Shown: positions 1 through 6,689 of the stretch, piece by piece
Layout: every line of letters starts with the position of its first letter
How positions within the stretch are numbered: position 1 is the first letter of the stretch
From: Kitasatospora phosalacinea
GTDB lineage: Bacteria; Actinomycetota; Actinomycetes; Streptomycetales; Streptomycetaceae
Direction of reading: 5' to 3'
Length of the DNA: 8,522 nucleotides
NCBI RefSeq assembly: GCF_000717185.1
Contig: NZ_JNYE01000164.1
Span: 1-8,522 of the forward strand
Translations under genes and position numbers: made by a program
The notes under the pieces: model-generated
What the model was told of the DNA's origin: nothing
Databases searched by the model: none
Seen by the model: the letters and a program-made list of their open reading frames with translations, nothing else

Positions 1-77
1 TGCGGGCCGACAAATCCGCTGGAGGACAGCCAGTCGGCGTCGGTCAGCCGGTGGGTCAGACCCGCCGGAGGAGCCAC
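1..77 (-). CDS. Possible start of a gene cut by the left edge
   Basis: A minus-strand frame opens with GTG at 77 and stays open to the window edge, about 25 codons. It reads V/M-A-P-P-A-G-L-T-H-R-L-T-D-A-D-W-L-S-S-S and onward. A GAGGA sequence lies about 6 nt upstream of the GTG, and the codons from the seventh onward mostly end in G or C, as expected for a streptomycete gene. It starts 15 nt after the stop of the tandem USP gene on the same strand, so the two could be cotranscribed. I do not recognise the protein. The piece is too short to exclude a chance open frame in GC-rich DNA. Confidence 0.35.
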   Translation of the reverse strand, partial: MAPPAGLTHRLTDADWLSSSGFVGP

Positions 78-92
78 TACACATCCTCACTG

Positions 93-965
93 TCAGCCGT
101 GCGGGACGACGGCGACCGGGGCCGTGCAGTGGTGGACCGCCGCGTGGGCGACCGCGCCGAGCCGGGTGCCCAGGCGGTGCTCGCGGCGGCCGACCACGAC
201 CAGGTCGGCGCGGGCGGACGCGGCGACCAGCGCGGGCGCCGCGCCCCCGGTCCTGGTCTCGACCACCGCTTCCACCCCGGGGTGCGCCGCCCGGAGGGGC
301 GCGAGCACCTGGAGCAGTCCGTCCCGGATCCCGGCGCCCCGGAGTTCGACGTCCTCCTGCGGCGGCACCCAGCCCGCCGCGGTCCAGAACGGGACCGCCT
401 CCCACCCGTGCACCGCCCGCACCCGCGCTCCCCGGAGCTCCGCCTCGGCGAACGCGAACTCCAGCACCGCCGCGGAGGACCCGCCCGCCACCCCGACGAC
501 GACCTCGGGGCGGTCGGCACCCTCGTCGGCACCGTCGGCACCGTTGGCGGGCGCGCCGTCGCGGACCAGGACCACCGGGGTGGTGCTGCGGGCGGCGACG
601 GCCAGCCCGACCGAGCCCACCAGCAGCCCGGCGAAACCGCCGAGGCCGCGCGAGCCCAGTACCACGAGCCGGTGGCCGGCGGCGCGGGCGAGCAGGGCGT
701 CGGCGGGGTCGTCGGCCACCGCCTCGGTGACCACGTCCAGCCCGGGGTGGGCGCTGCGCAGCCGGTCGGCGACCCCGTCCAGCTCCCGCAGGGCGCCCCG
801 GCGGGGAGCCGCCGCGGGCCCGTCGCCGTCGGCCTGGCCGAGCCAGGGCCAGGCGTGCACGACGCGCAGCGGCACGCCCCGCCGTGCCGCCTCGGCGGCG
901 GCCCAGTCGACCGCGGCCCCGGAGCGCGCCGATCCGTCGAACCCGGTCACGATTCCGTCCGCCAT
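93..965 (-). CDS. Universal stress protein, tandem UspA domains (290 aa)
   Basis: Cytoplasmic stress protein built of two UspA folds, the usual size for the actinobacterial tandem type. Domain 1 (about residues 3-135) has the N-terminal G-F-D-G-S strand (8-12) and an intact nucleotide-binding motif G-x2-G-x9-G-S (G104, G107, G117, S118), so it probably binds ATP. Domain 2 (about 154-290) begins V-V-V-G-V-A-G-G, lacking the usual Asp. At the site matching the ATP loop it reads G-R-R-E-H-R-L-G-T-R-L-G-A, with Glu in place of the second glycine and Ala in place of the final Ser/Thr, so this half probably does not bind ATP in the standard way. I start at the ATG at 965, because GGGAGG lies 8 nt upstream; an in-frame ATG at 1016 lacks this support. 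The gene diverges from a second USP gene and may share its control region. The precise role of such proteins is seldom known; links to hypoxia and dormancy are family knowledge. Confidence 0.93.
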   Translation of the reverse strand: MADGIVTGFDGSARSGAAVDWAAAEAARRGVPLRVVHAWPWLGQADGDGPAAAPRRGALRELDGVADRLRSAHPGLDVVTEAVADDPADALLARAAGHRLVVLGSRGLGGFAGLLVGSVGLAVAARSTTPVVLVRDGAPANGADGADEGADRPEVVVGVAGGSSAAVLEFAFAEAELRGARVRAVHGWEAVPFWTAAGWVPPQEDVELRGAGIRDGLLQVLAPLRAAHPGVEAVVETRTGGAAPALVAASARADLVVVGRREHRLGTRLGAVAHAAVHHCTAPVAVVPHG

Positions 966-987
966 GGCCGTTCCCTCCCGTTCGGCG

Positions 988-1002
988 GTGACCCGGTGTC
1001 CC
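988..1002. promoter_or_regulatory. Second, degenerate dormancy-type box (candidate)
   Basis: Read on the minus strand this is GGGACACCGGGTCAC. It matches the box at 1045-1059 at 10 of 15 positions, including GGGAC in the left half and GGTC in the right. It lies 23 nt before the tandem USP start codon. The match is partial and could be chance in GC-rich DNA. Confidence 0.3.
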
Positions 1003-1044
1003 GCCTCCGGTGCCATGCTGGCGCTCCCGGCGGCCGCCCCGGCA

Positions 1045-1059
1045 GGGACCGATGGTCCC
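1045..1059. promoter_or_regulatory. DevR/DosR/OsdR-like palindrome between divergent USP genes
   Basis: GGGACC-GAT-GGTCCC is a perfect 6-bp inverted repeat with a 3-nt centre. It is close to the GGGAC...GTCCC pattern bound by the dormancy regulator DosR/DevR of mycobacteria and its Streptomyces counterpart OsdR. The centre is one nucleotide longer than in the classic mycobacterial consensus. It sits near the middle of the divergent region, about 80 nt from the tandem USP start and 91 nt from the single-domain USP start, so one site could serve both. That such regulators control USP genes is known; that this site does so here is inference. Confidence 0.5.
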
Positions 1060-1150
1060 CCGGGTCGGCCCCTGCGGCCCTACGCCGCCGGGCACCGCGG
1101 GGAGGAGGGTGGGGTCACCACCGGGAACACCGAACCAGGGGAGGAACGCC

Positions 1151-1597
1151 ATGCGGGAACAGGACGCGGCACCGCGGAGGATCGTGGTCGGGGTGGACGG
1201 CTCCCCCGCCTCCGTCGACGCGTTGCGCTGGGCCGTCGGCCAGGCGCACGCGGTCGGGGCGGACGTCGAGGCGGTGACCGCCTGGCTGCACCCGTCCGCC
1301 CCGGGCTGGAGCGGGCACCCCGACGACGAGGAGTTCGGGGCCGCCATCGCGCACAAGATCCTCGACAACGCCGTCGCCGAGGTGTCCGGCCCCGGGCGCC
1401 CGGTGCGGATCGCCACCCGGGTGGTCAAGGGCGGCGCGGTAGCGGCCCTGCTGGCCGCGGCGCGCGGCGCCGAGCTGCTGGTCGTCGGGAGCCGCGGCTT
1501 CGGCGGCTTCAGCGGGGCGCTGCTGGGATCGGTCGGCCAGCACTGCGTCCAGCACGCGCCCTGCCCGGTCGTCGTGGTCCGCCACGACGCTCCGTGA
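1151..1597 (+). CDS. Universal stress protein, single UspA domain (148 aa)
   Basis: A one-domain UspA protein of normal length. It starts R-I-V-V-G-V-D-G-S (residues 10-18), where the Asp normally contacts the adenine nucleotide. It has a complete ATP-loop motif G-x2-G-x9-G-S (G113, G116, G126, S127) followed by the closing V-V-V-V-R strand. It is expected to form dimers that bind ATP and act in the cytoplasm under stress. The ATG at 1151 is chosen because GGGGAGG lies 6 nt upstream and the UspA fold begins just after it; the frame is open further upstream but without homology or a ribosome site. It is followed after 41 nt by the CBS-BON gene, probably in one operon, and CBS pairs also bind adenine nucleotides. 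The likely control site is the palindrome at 1045-1059. Confidence 0.95.
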   Translation: MREQDAAPRRIVVGVDGSPASVDALRWAVGQAHAVGADVEAVTAWLHPSAPGWSGHPDDEEFGAAIAHKILDNAVAEVSGPGRPVRIATRVVKGGAVAALLAAARGAELLVVGSRGFGGFSGALLGSVGQHCVQHAPCPVVVVRHDAP

Positions 1598-1638
1598 CCC
1601 GCGACCGCGCACGGACAGGAACGGAGAGAGGAACGACG

Positions 1639-2313
1639 ATGCGACACCGAACCGTGGGACAGCTGATGACCCGTCCGGTGGTGAGCGTGCGGCCCGGGAC
1701 GGGGTTCAAGGAGATCGCCCGGCTGCTGGCGGAGCACGACATCACGGCCGTGCCCGTGCTGGACGCCGAGGACCGGCCCGTCGGGATCGTCTCCGAGGCG
1801 GACCTGCTGCTCGGCGAGTGCGCCCGGGAGGACCCGTCCGGGCTGCTGCTCACCCCCCGCCTGGCGCCGGAGCAGGCCGCCCGCAGCCGGGCCACCACCG
1901 CGGACGGGCTGATGAGCCGTCCGGCGCTGTGCTGCCGCCCCGAGTGGACGGCCGTCGAGGCCGCCCGCCGGATGCAGCACGCGCACCTCAAGCGGCTGCC
2001 CGTCGTCGACGAGGCCGGGCGGCTGATCGGCATCGTCAGCCGCGGCGACCTGCTGCGGGTCTTCCTGCGGCAGGACCGGGCGATCCGGGAGGAGATCCGC
2101 CACGACCTCCTCGACCGGACGCTGGGCCTGTCCCCGGACGCCCTCGGCGTCACGGTCGAGGACGGCCGGGTCACCCTGACCGGCACGGTGGAGCGGCGCA
2201 GCCTGGTCGGCGTGCTGGAACGCCTGTGCCGCAGCGTGGACGGCGTCGTGGACGTCACCGTGCTGCTCGGCCACCGCGAGGACGACACGGTGCGCGCCGC
2301 GGCGGAGCGCTGA
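1639..2313 (+). CDS. CBS-pair protein with C-terminal BON domain (224 aa)
   Basis: Two CBS motifs form a Bateman module: CBS1 about residues 8-58 (L-M-T-R-P, then G-I-V-S-E-A-D-L-L) and CBS2 about 90-145 (L-M-S-R-P, then G-I-V-S-R-G-D-L-L). A BON domain follows at about 151-217, with the typical core V-E-D-G-R-V-T-L-T-G-T-V. Bateman modules usually sense adenine nucleotides; BON domains are thought to bind membranes or other proteins. No membrane segment or signal peptide is visible, so it is probably cytoplasmic. The ATG at 1639 has AGAGAGG 7 nt upstream. The gene follows a USP gene closely, an association common in actinobacteria, and the pair may read energy state together. No catalytic domain is present, so a regulatory or scaffold role is likely; the partner is unknown. 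Confidence 0.93.
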   Translation: MRHRTVGQLMTRPVVSVRPGTGFKEIARLLAEHDITAVPVLDAEDRPVGIVSEADLLLGECAREDPSGLLLTPRLAPEQAARSRATTADGLMSRPALCCRPEWTAVEAARRMQHAHLKRLPVVDEAGRLIGIVSRGDLLRVFLRQDRAIREEIRHDLLDRTLGLSPDALGVTVEDGRVTLTGTVERRSLVGVLERLCRSVDGVVDVTVLLGHREDDTVRAAAER

Positions 2314-2363
2314 GCACCCGCTGCCCGCCGGGCCCGCCCCTGCACCGGCTGCGCCACGGGCCG

Positions 2364-2382
2364 CTGCCCGGTGAGGGGGCAG
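2364..2382. terminator. Small hairpin after the CBS-BON gene
   Basis: CTGCCC (2364-2369) and GGGCAG (2377-2382) form a 6-bp stem with a 7-nt loop, 50 nt after the CBS-BON stop. There is no T-tract. It may be a weak terminator or chance. Confidence 0.25.
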
Positions 2383-2440
2383 GCCCCGGGGCGGCGTCGG
2401 CCTCCCCGGCGCACCCGCGAGGACCCGCCGACCCGCCCGG

Positions 2441-2471
2441 CCGGACGCGGGCACCGGCCCCGGACGCGGGC
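2441..2471. repeat. 12-bp direct repeat CCGGACGCGGGC
   Basis: Exact copies at 2441-2452 and 2460-2471, 19 nt apart, upstream of the hemerythrin promoter. No role is evident; simple GC-rich composition could produce it. Confidence 0.4.
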
Positions 2472-2480
2472 CCTGCGTAC

Positions 2481-2509
2481 ACGGCTGGACGGGCCGGCCC
2501 GGCAGCCGT
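2481..2509. promoter_or_regulatory. Long nested inverted repeat upstream of the hemerythrin gene
   Basis: Outer arms ACGGCTG (2481-2487) and CAGCCGT (2503-2509) enclose an inner palindrome CGGGCC/GGCCCG (2490-2501), with 2 nt and 1 nt between the layers. As RNA this gives a stem of about 11 bp. It lies 167 nt after the CBS-BON stop and just before the candidate -10 at 2533. It could end the USP-CBS transcript, or be an operator overlapping the -35 region of the hemerythrin promoter. The sequence does not decide between these. Confidence 0.45.
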
Positions 2510-2538
2510 CGGACCGGGCGGCGTCGACGTACTAGGCT
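2509..2538 (+). promoter_or_regulatory. Candidate promoter of the hemerythrin gene
   Basis: The -10 hexamer TAGGCT (2533-2538) fits the streptomycete TAgg-T pattern. A poor -35, TCGGAC (2509-2514), lies 18 nt before it. Transcription would begin near 2545, giving a leader of about 40 nt. The weak -35 suggests an activator or an alternative sigma factor. Confidence 0.4.
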
Positions 2539-2548
2539 GCGGCTCCCC

Positions 2549-2565
2549 GGAACGATCTCCGTTCC
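2549..2565. promoter_or_regulatory. Inverted repeat GGAACG-N5-CGTTCC at the predicted transcript start
   Basis: A perfect 6-bp inverted repeat, GGAACGATCTCCGTTCC, lies a few nt after the predicted start of transcription and 18 nt before the hemerythrin ATG. The position suits a repressor operator. As RNA it would form a small hairpin just before the ribosome site GGAAG (2570-2574), so it could also act on translation. No regulator gene for it is in the window. Confidence 0.4.
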
Positions 2566-2582
2566 CCGCGGAAGCGGAGCAG

Positions 2583-3278
2583 ATGTCCCCCACCACCGCC
2601 CCGGTCGGCGCCGACGGGCGTCTCGACCCGCAGGAGATGGTCGTCCTGCACCGCGTCTTCCGCCGCGAGGTACCGCTCCTGGCCGACCTGGTCGAAGCCG
2701 CCGCGCCGGGCGACCGGCGGCGCACCGCCGTGCTGGCCGACCACCTCGACCTGGTCCTCGGCGCCCTGGGCGAGCACCACGAGGGCGAGGACGACCTGCT
2801 GTGGCCCAAGCTGCGCGAGCGCGCCGCTCCCGGCGACGACGTGGTAGCACGGATGGCGGACCAGCACGAGGGCGTCGCCGGTGCGCTCGCCGCGGCCACC
2901 GCACTCTCGCGCCGCTGGCGCGCCGGGGCGGACCGCGACACCGCCCTGCGCCTCGCCGGGGCCCTGCGCGCGCTGGACCGGCACGCCGCCGCCCACATGG
3001 ACGACGAGGAAGCGCACCTGCTGCCCCTGATGGCCCTCCACATCACGCCCGGCGAGTGGTCCGAGGTCGGCGAGCGCGGGCGCCGCAGCGTGCCCAAGGC
3101 CAAGCTCCTGGTCTTCCTCGGCGCGATCCTGGAGGACGCGACCCCGCAGGAACGACAGCTGTTCCTCTCGCAGATGCCCGCCCCGGCCCGCCTCCTGTGG
3201 CGCACCCTCGGCACCCGTCTCTACCGGCGCACCACCACCCGCGTCCGCGGGACCGGCACCGCGGCCCCCCGGGCGTAG
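2583..3278 (+). CDS. Hemerythrin (HHE) domain protein (231 aa)
   Basis: Hemerythrin domains bind a di-iron centre in a four-helix bundle and handle O2, NO or reactive species. Here the bundle spans about residues 15-150 with candidate iron ligands in the right order: H23, H65/H66 with E69 (E-H-H-E-G-E-D-D), H95/E96 (D-Q-H-E-G-V), H134, H138 and E142/E143 (H-M-D-D-E-E-A-H). A C-terminal part of about 80 residues follows (P-K-A-K-L-L-V-F-L-G-A-I-L-E-D, then L-L-W-R-T-L-G and a basic tail), which I believe recurs in actinobacterial relatives. No signal peptide is seen. The ATG at 2583 has GGAAG 8 nt upstream; the frame is open far upstream but without homology. It has its own candidate promoter, 269 nt after the CBS-BON gene. 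With USP and CBS neighbours it fits an oxygen or nitrosative stress role, which is inference. Confidence 0.9.
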   Translation: MSPTTAPVGADGRLDPQEMVVLHRVFRREVPLLADLVEAAAPGDRRRTAVLADHLDLVLGALGEHHEGEDDLLWPKLRERAAPGDDVVARMADQHEGVAGALAAATALSRRWRAGADRDTALRLAGALRALDRHAAAHMDDEEAHLLPLMALHITPGEWSEVGERGRRSVPKAKLLVFLGAILEDATPQERQLFLSQMPAPARLLWRTLGTRLYRRTTTRVRGTGTAAPRA

Positions 3279-3303
3279 CAGCCGCTCCCCCGCCCGGCCC
3301 GTC

Positions 3304-3335
3304 CCGGCGGGTACGCCGCCACCCGGACCCGCCGG
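3304..3335 (+). terminator. Hairpin terminator after the hemerythrin gene
   Basis: CCGGCGGGT (3304-3312) and ACCCGCCGG (3327-3335) form a perfect 9-bp stem with a 14-nt loop, 25 nt after the hemerythrin stop. No T-tract follows, as is common in streptomycetes. Confidence 0.5.
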
Positions 3336-3363
3336 CCGCCGCGCCCTGACCGACGGGAGCCCC

Positions 3364-3387
3364 GCCCCGTCCGAGGCGGGACGGGGC
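3364..3387. terminator. Strong hairpin between convergent genes, probably bidirectional
   Basis: GCCCCGTCC (3364-3372) and GGACGGGGC (3379-3387) form a perfect 9-bp stem with a 6-nt loop, between the hemerythrin gene and the convergent depolymerase gene. It could stop transcription from both sides. Confidence 0.65.
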
Positions 3388-3394
3388 AGGGGCT

Positions 3395-3409
3395 GGGCAG
3401 GGGCTGCCC
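3395..3409. terminator. Short hairpin directly after the depolymerase stop
   Basis: GGGCAG (3395-3400), loop GGG, CTGCCC (3404-3409). It lies 12 nt beyond the depolymerase stop on the minus strand and may add to the terminator at 3364-3387. Confidence 0.4.
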
Positions 3410-3421
3410 GGTGGTGAGGGG

Positions 3422-4903
<1,482 letters not shown>

Positions 4904-5133
4904 GAGGGAGCTCCTGGGTGGGGGGTGGGCACGACCGCGGGCTCCACCGGGCGGCCCGGACGGGTGGGGCCGTCGGGGGCCGGTGCGGCGGGCCGTGGAC
5001 GTGCATCATGCGATCCCTGGCAAGGCCCGGTAATGGCTGCGGCATCCACCCTCGGCCGGGCCGTCATGTGCGGGCGCGCCATGCCTCCCGGCCTGCCCGC
5101 CGAAGGGGAGGCGGGAGGACGGCGGGCGGCGGG
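4904..5133. promoter_or_regulatory. Upstream region of the depolymerase gene
   Basis: A 230-nt region between the transporter stop and the depolymerase start holds no convincing gene. On the minus strand a weak promoter-like pair can be read near 5000-5040 (TTACCG, 17 nt, CATGAT), far upstream of the start codon. The stretch nearest the transporter holds the hairpins listed separately. No clear operator was found. Confidence 0.3.
5084..5127 (-). terminator. Hairpin terminator after the MHS transporter gene
   Basis: Two overlapping, mutually exclusive stems lie just past the transporter stop on the minus strand: CCTCCCG (5084-5090) with CGGGAGG (5112-5118), and GCCCGCCG (5095-5102) with CGGCGGGC (5120-5127). 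Either would give a GC-rich terminator that separates the transporter from the depolymerase transcript. Confidence 0.45.
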
Positions 5134-6516
5134 TCACACCCCGCTGGGGGTCTTCTCCTCCCGGGGCTGCTGCTCCGGGTCGGCGAGGTCGCGGCCGCGG
5201 GTCTCCCGGGCGCACAGGACGGCGACCAGGGTGATCACGGCGGCGACGGTGACGTACAGGGAGATCGGGGTGGAGCTGCCGTAGTCCTTCAGCAGCGCGG
5301 TGGCGATCAGCGGGGCGGGCGCCCCGGCCGCGACGGAGGCGAACTGGGCGCCGATCGACGCGCCGGAGTAGCGCATCCGGGTCGCGAACATCTCGGAGAA
5401 GAACGCGGCCTGCGGGGCGTACATCGCGCTGTGGAAGACCAGGCCGACGGTGATCGCCAGCAGGATCGCCGGGAACGACTCGGTGTCCAGCAGCCCGAAG
5501 AAGACCCACGCCCAGACGCCGACGCCCGCCGCGCCGACCAGGTAGACCGGCTTGCGGCCGACCCGGTCGGACAGCGCGCCGAACAGCGGGATCAGCGCGA
5601 ACTGCACGGCGGAGGCGATCAGGACGGCGTTCAGCGCGGTCTGCTTGTCGAGCCCCAGGTGCCCCACGCAGTACGCCAGCACGAAGGTGGTCAGCACGTA
5701 GTACGAGATGTTCTCGGCCATCCGGGCGCCCATCGCGACCAGCACCTCGCGCCAGTGGTGGCGCAGCACGGCGAGCAGCGGGGGCTGCTCGGCCTCCTGC
5801 TGCACGGCCTTGCGCGCCTCGGCCCGGGCGAGGGCCTCCTTGAAGACCGGCGACTCGTCGACGGCGAGGCGGATCCACAGGCCGACCATCACCAGCACCG
5901 CGGAGAACAGGAACGGGACGCGCCAGCCCCAGGCGAGGAACTGCTCGTCGCTCTGCACGAAGGTCATCAGGTCGAGCACGCCGACCGCGAGCAGGTTCCC
6001 GGCCGGGGCGCCGCCCTGCGGCCAGGACGCCCAGAAGCCGCGGCGCTTCGGGTCGCCGTGCTCGGAGACCAGCAGCACCGCGCCGCCCCACTCGCCGCCG
6101 AGGGCGAAGCCCTGCACCAGGCGCAGGAAGGTGAGGAGGACCGGCGCCGCGACGCCGATGCTGGCGTAGCTCGGGACGCAGCCGATCAGCGCGGTCGCGC
6201 CGCCCATCAGCAGCAGGCTCAGCACCAGCAGCTTCTTGCGGCCGATCCGGTCGCCGTAGTGCCCGAAGACCAGGGCGCCGAGCGGGCGGGCGGCGAAGCC
6301 GATGGCGTAGGTGAGGAAGGACAGCAGGGTGCCGGTCAGCGGGTCGGCCTCGGGGAAGAACACCCGGCCGAAGACCAGGGCGGCCGCCGAGCCGTACAGG
6401 AAGTAGTCGTACCACTCGATGGTGGTGCCGATCAGCGAGGCGGCGACGACGCGGCGCAGGGCCGCTGGCCGGGGAGCGGGGGGCGTGCCGTTCCCGGCGG
6501 GGGTGGAGCTGGCCAT
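5134..6516 (-). CDS. MHS-family major facilitator transporter (460 aa)
   Basis: Inner-membrane proton symporter of the metabolite:H+ symporter family (relatives of ShiA, KgtP, ProP). About 12 hydrophobic segments span residues 24-436. Family signs: G-T-T-I-E-W-Y-D-Y-F-L-Y-G in helix 1 (30-42); the loop motif G-H-Y-G-D-R-I-G-R-K-K (85-95) and its second-half copy G-A-L-S-D-R-V-G-R-K-P (313-323); R-L-V-Q-G-F-A-L-G-G-E-W-G-G (132-145); E-T-R-G-R-D-L at the end of the last helix (438-444). A long charged central loop lies at about 220-255. Length is normal. The ATG at 6516 has only a weak ribosome site. It lies between the PHB depolymerase and a 3-hydroxybutyrate dehydrogenase-like gene, so a hydroxy or keto acid such as 3-hydroxybutyrate is a reasonable guess for the substrate. 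The sequence itself does not show it. Confidence 0.92.
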   Translation of the reverse strand: MASSTPAGNGTPPAPRPAALRRVVAASLIGTTIEWYDYFLYGSAAALVFGRVFFPEADPLTGTLLSFLTYAIGFAARPLGALVFGHYGDRIGRKKLLVLSLLLMGGATALIGCVPSYASIGVAAPVLLTFLRLVQGFALGGEWGGAVLLVSEHGDPKRRGFWASWPQGGAPAGNLLAVGVLDLMTFVQSDEQFLAWGWRVPFLFSAVLVMVGLWIRLAVDESPVFKEALARAEARKAVQQEAEQPPLLAVLRHHWREVLVAMGARMAENISYYVLTTFVLAYCVGHLGLDKQTALNAVLIASAVQFALIPLFGALSDRVGRKPVYLVGAAGVGVWAWVFFGLLDTESFPAILLAITVGLVFHSAMYAPQAAFFSEMFATRMRYSGASIGAQFASVAAGAPAPLIATALLKDYGSSTPISLYVTVAAVITLVAVLCARETRGRDLADPEQQPREEKTPSGV

Positions 6517-6569
6517 GGGTCACCGATTCCGGGTGGGTGAGGGTGGGGAGGGACGTCGCCACACCGTAG

Positions 6570-6612
6570 GAACCCGCAGTTCACGGGCCTATGTGGGAAG
6601 GATCCACAGTTC
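6570..6612. promoter_or_regulatory. Direct repeats and palindrome upstream of the transporter gene
   Basis: Read on the minus strand, GAACTGYGGRTYC occurs twice (6600-6612 and 6570-6582), exactly 30 bp apart and differing only by transitions at three positions. The upstream copy overlaps an inverted repeat TGTGG-N7-CCACA (6592-6608). They lie 54-96 nt before the transporter start codon, where an operator or activator site would be expected. No known motif was recognised. Confidence 0.4.
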
Positions 6613-6689
6613 GGCGGGCGGGGGTGTGGGTGCCCCCCACCACCGGGCCGGTGTCCCGTCTCACCGGAGTTTGACCGCGGTCCCCCTGG

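Noticed and set aside
1..84. Minus-strand ATG at 84 as a gene start
   Set aside because: Its ribosome-like GAGG touches the ATG and codon use in that frame is poor. The GTG at 77 in another frame is better supported.
124..1638. Upstream in-frame extension of the CBS-BON gene
   Set aside because: The frame is open, but it overlaps both USP genes and encodes low-complexity sequence. The ATG at 1639 has a good ribosome site and the CBS fold begins right after it.
1818..2582. Upstream in-frame extension of the hemerythrin gene
   Set aside because: It would overlap the CBS-BON gene out of frame and reads as Pro/Arg/Gly-rich sequence. A promoter-like -10 and a ribosome site support the ATG at 2583.
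4918..6540. Plus-strand open frame of 540 codons
   Set aside because: It is antisense to the MHS transporter, which has clear motifs and helices. The plus-strand product is low complexity (Gln, Gly, Asp, Arg) with no recognisable domain.
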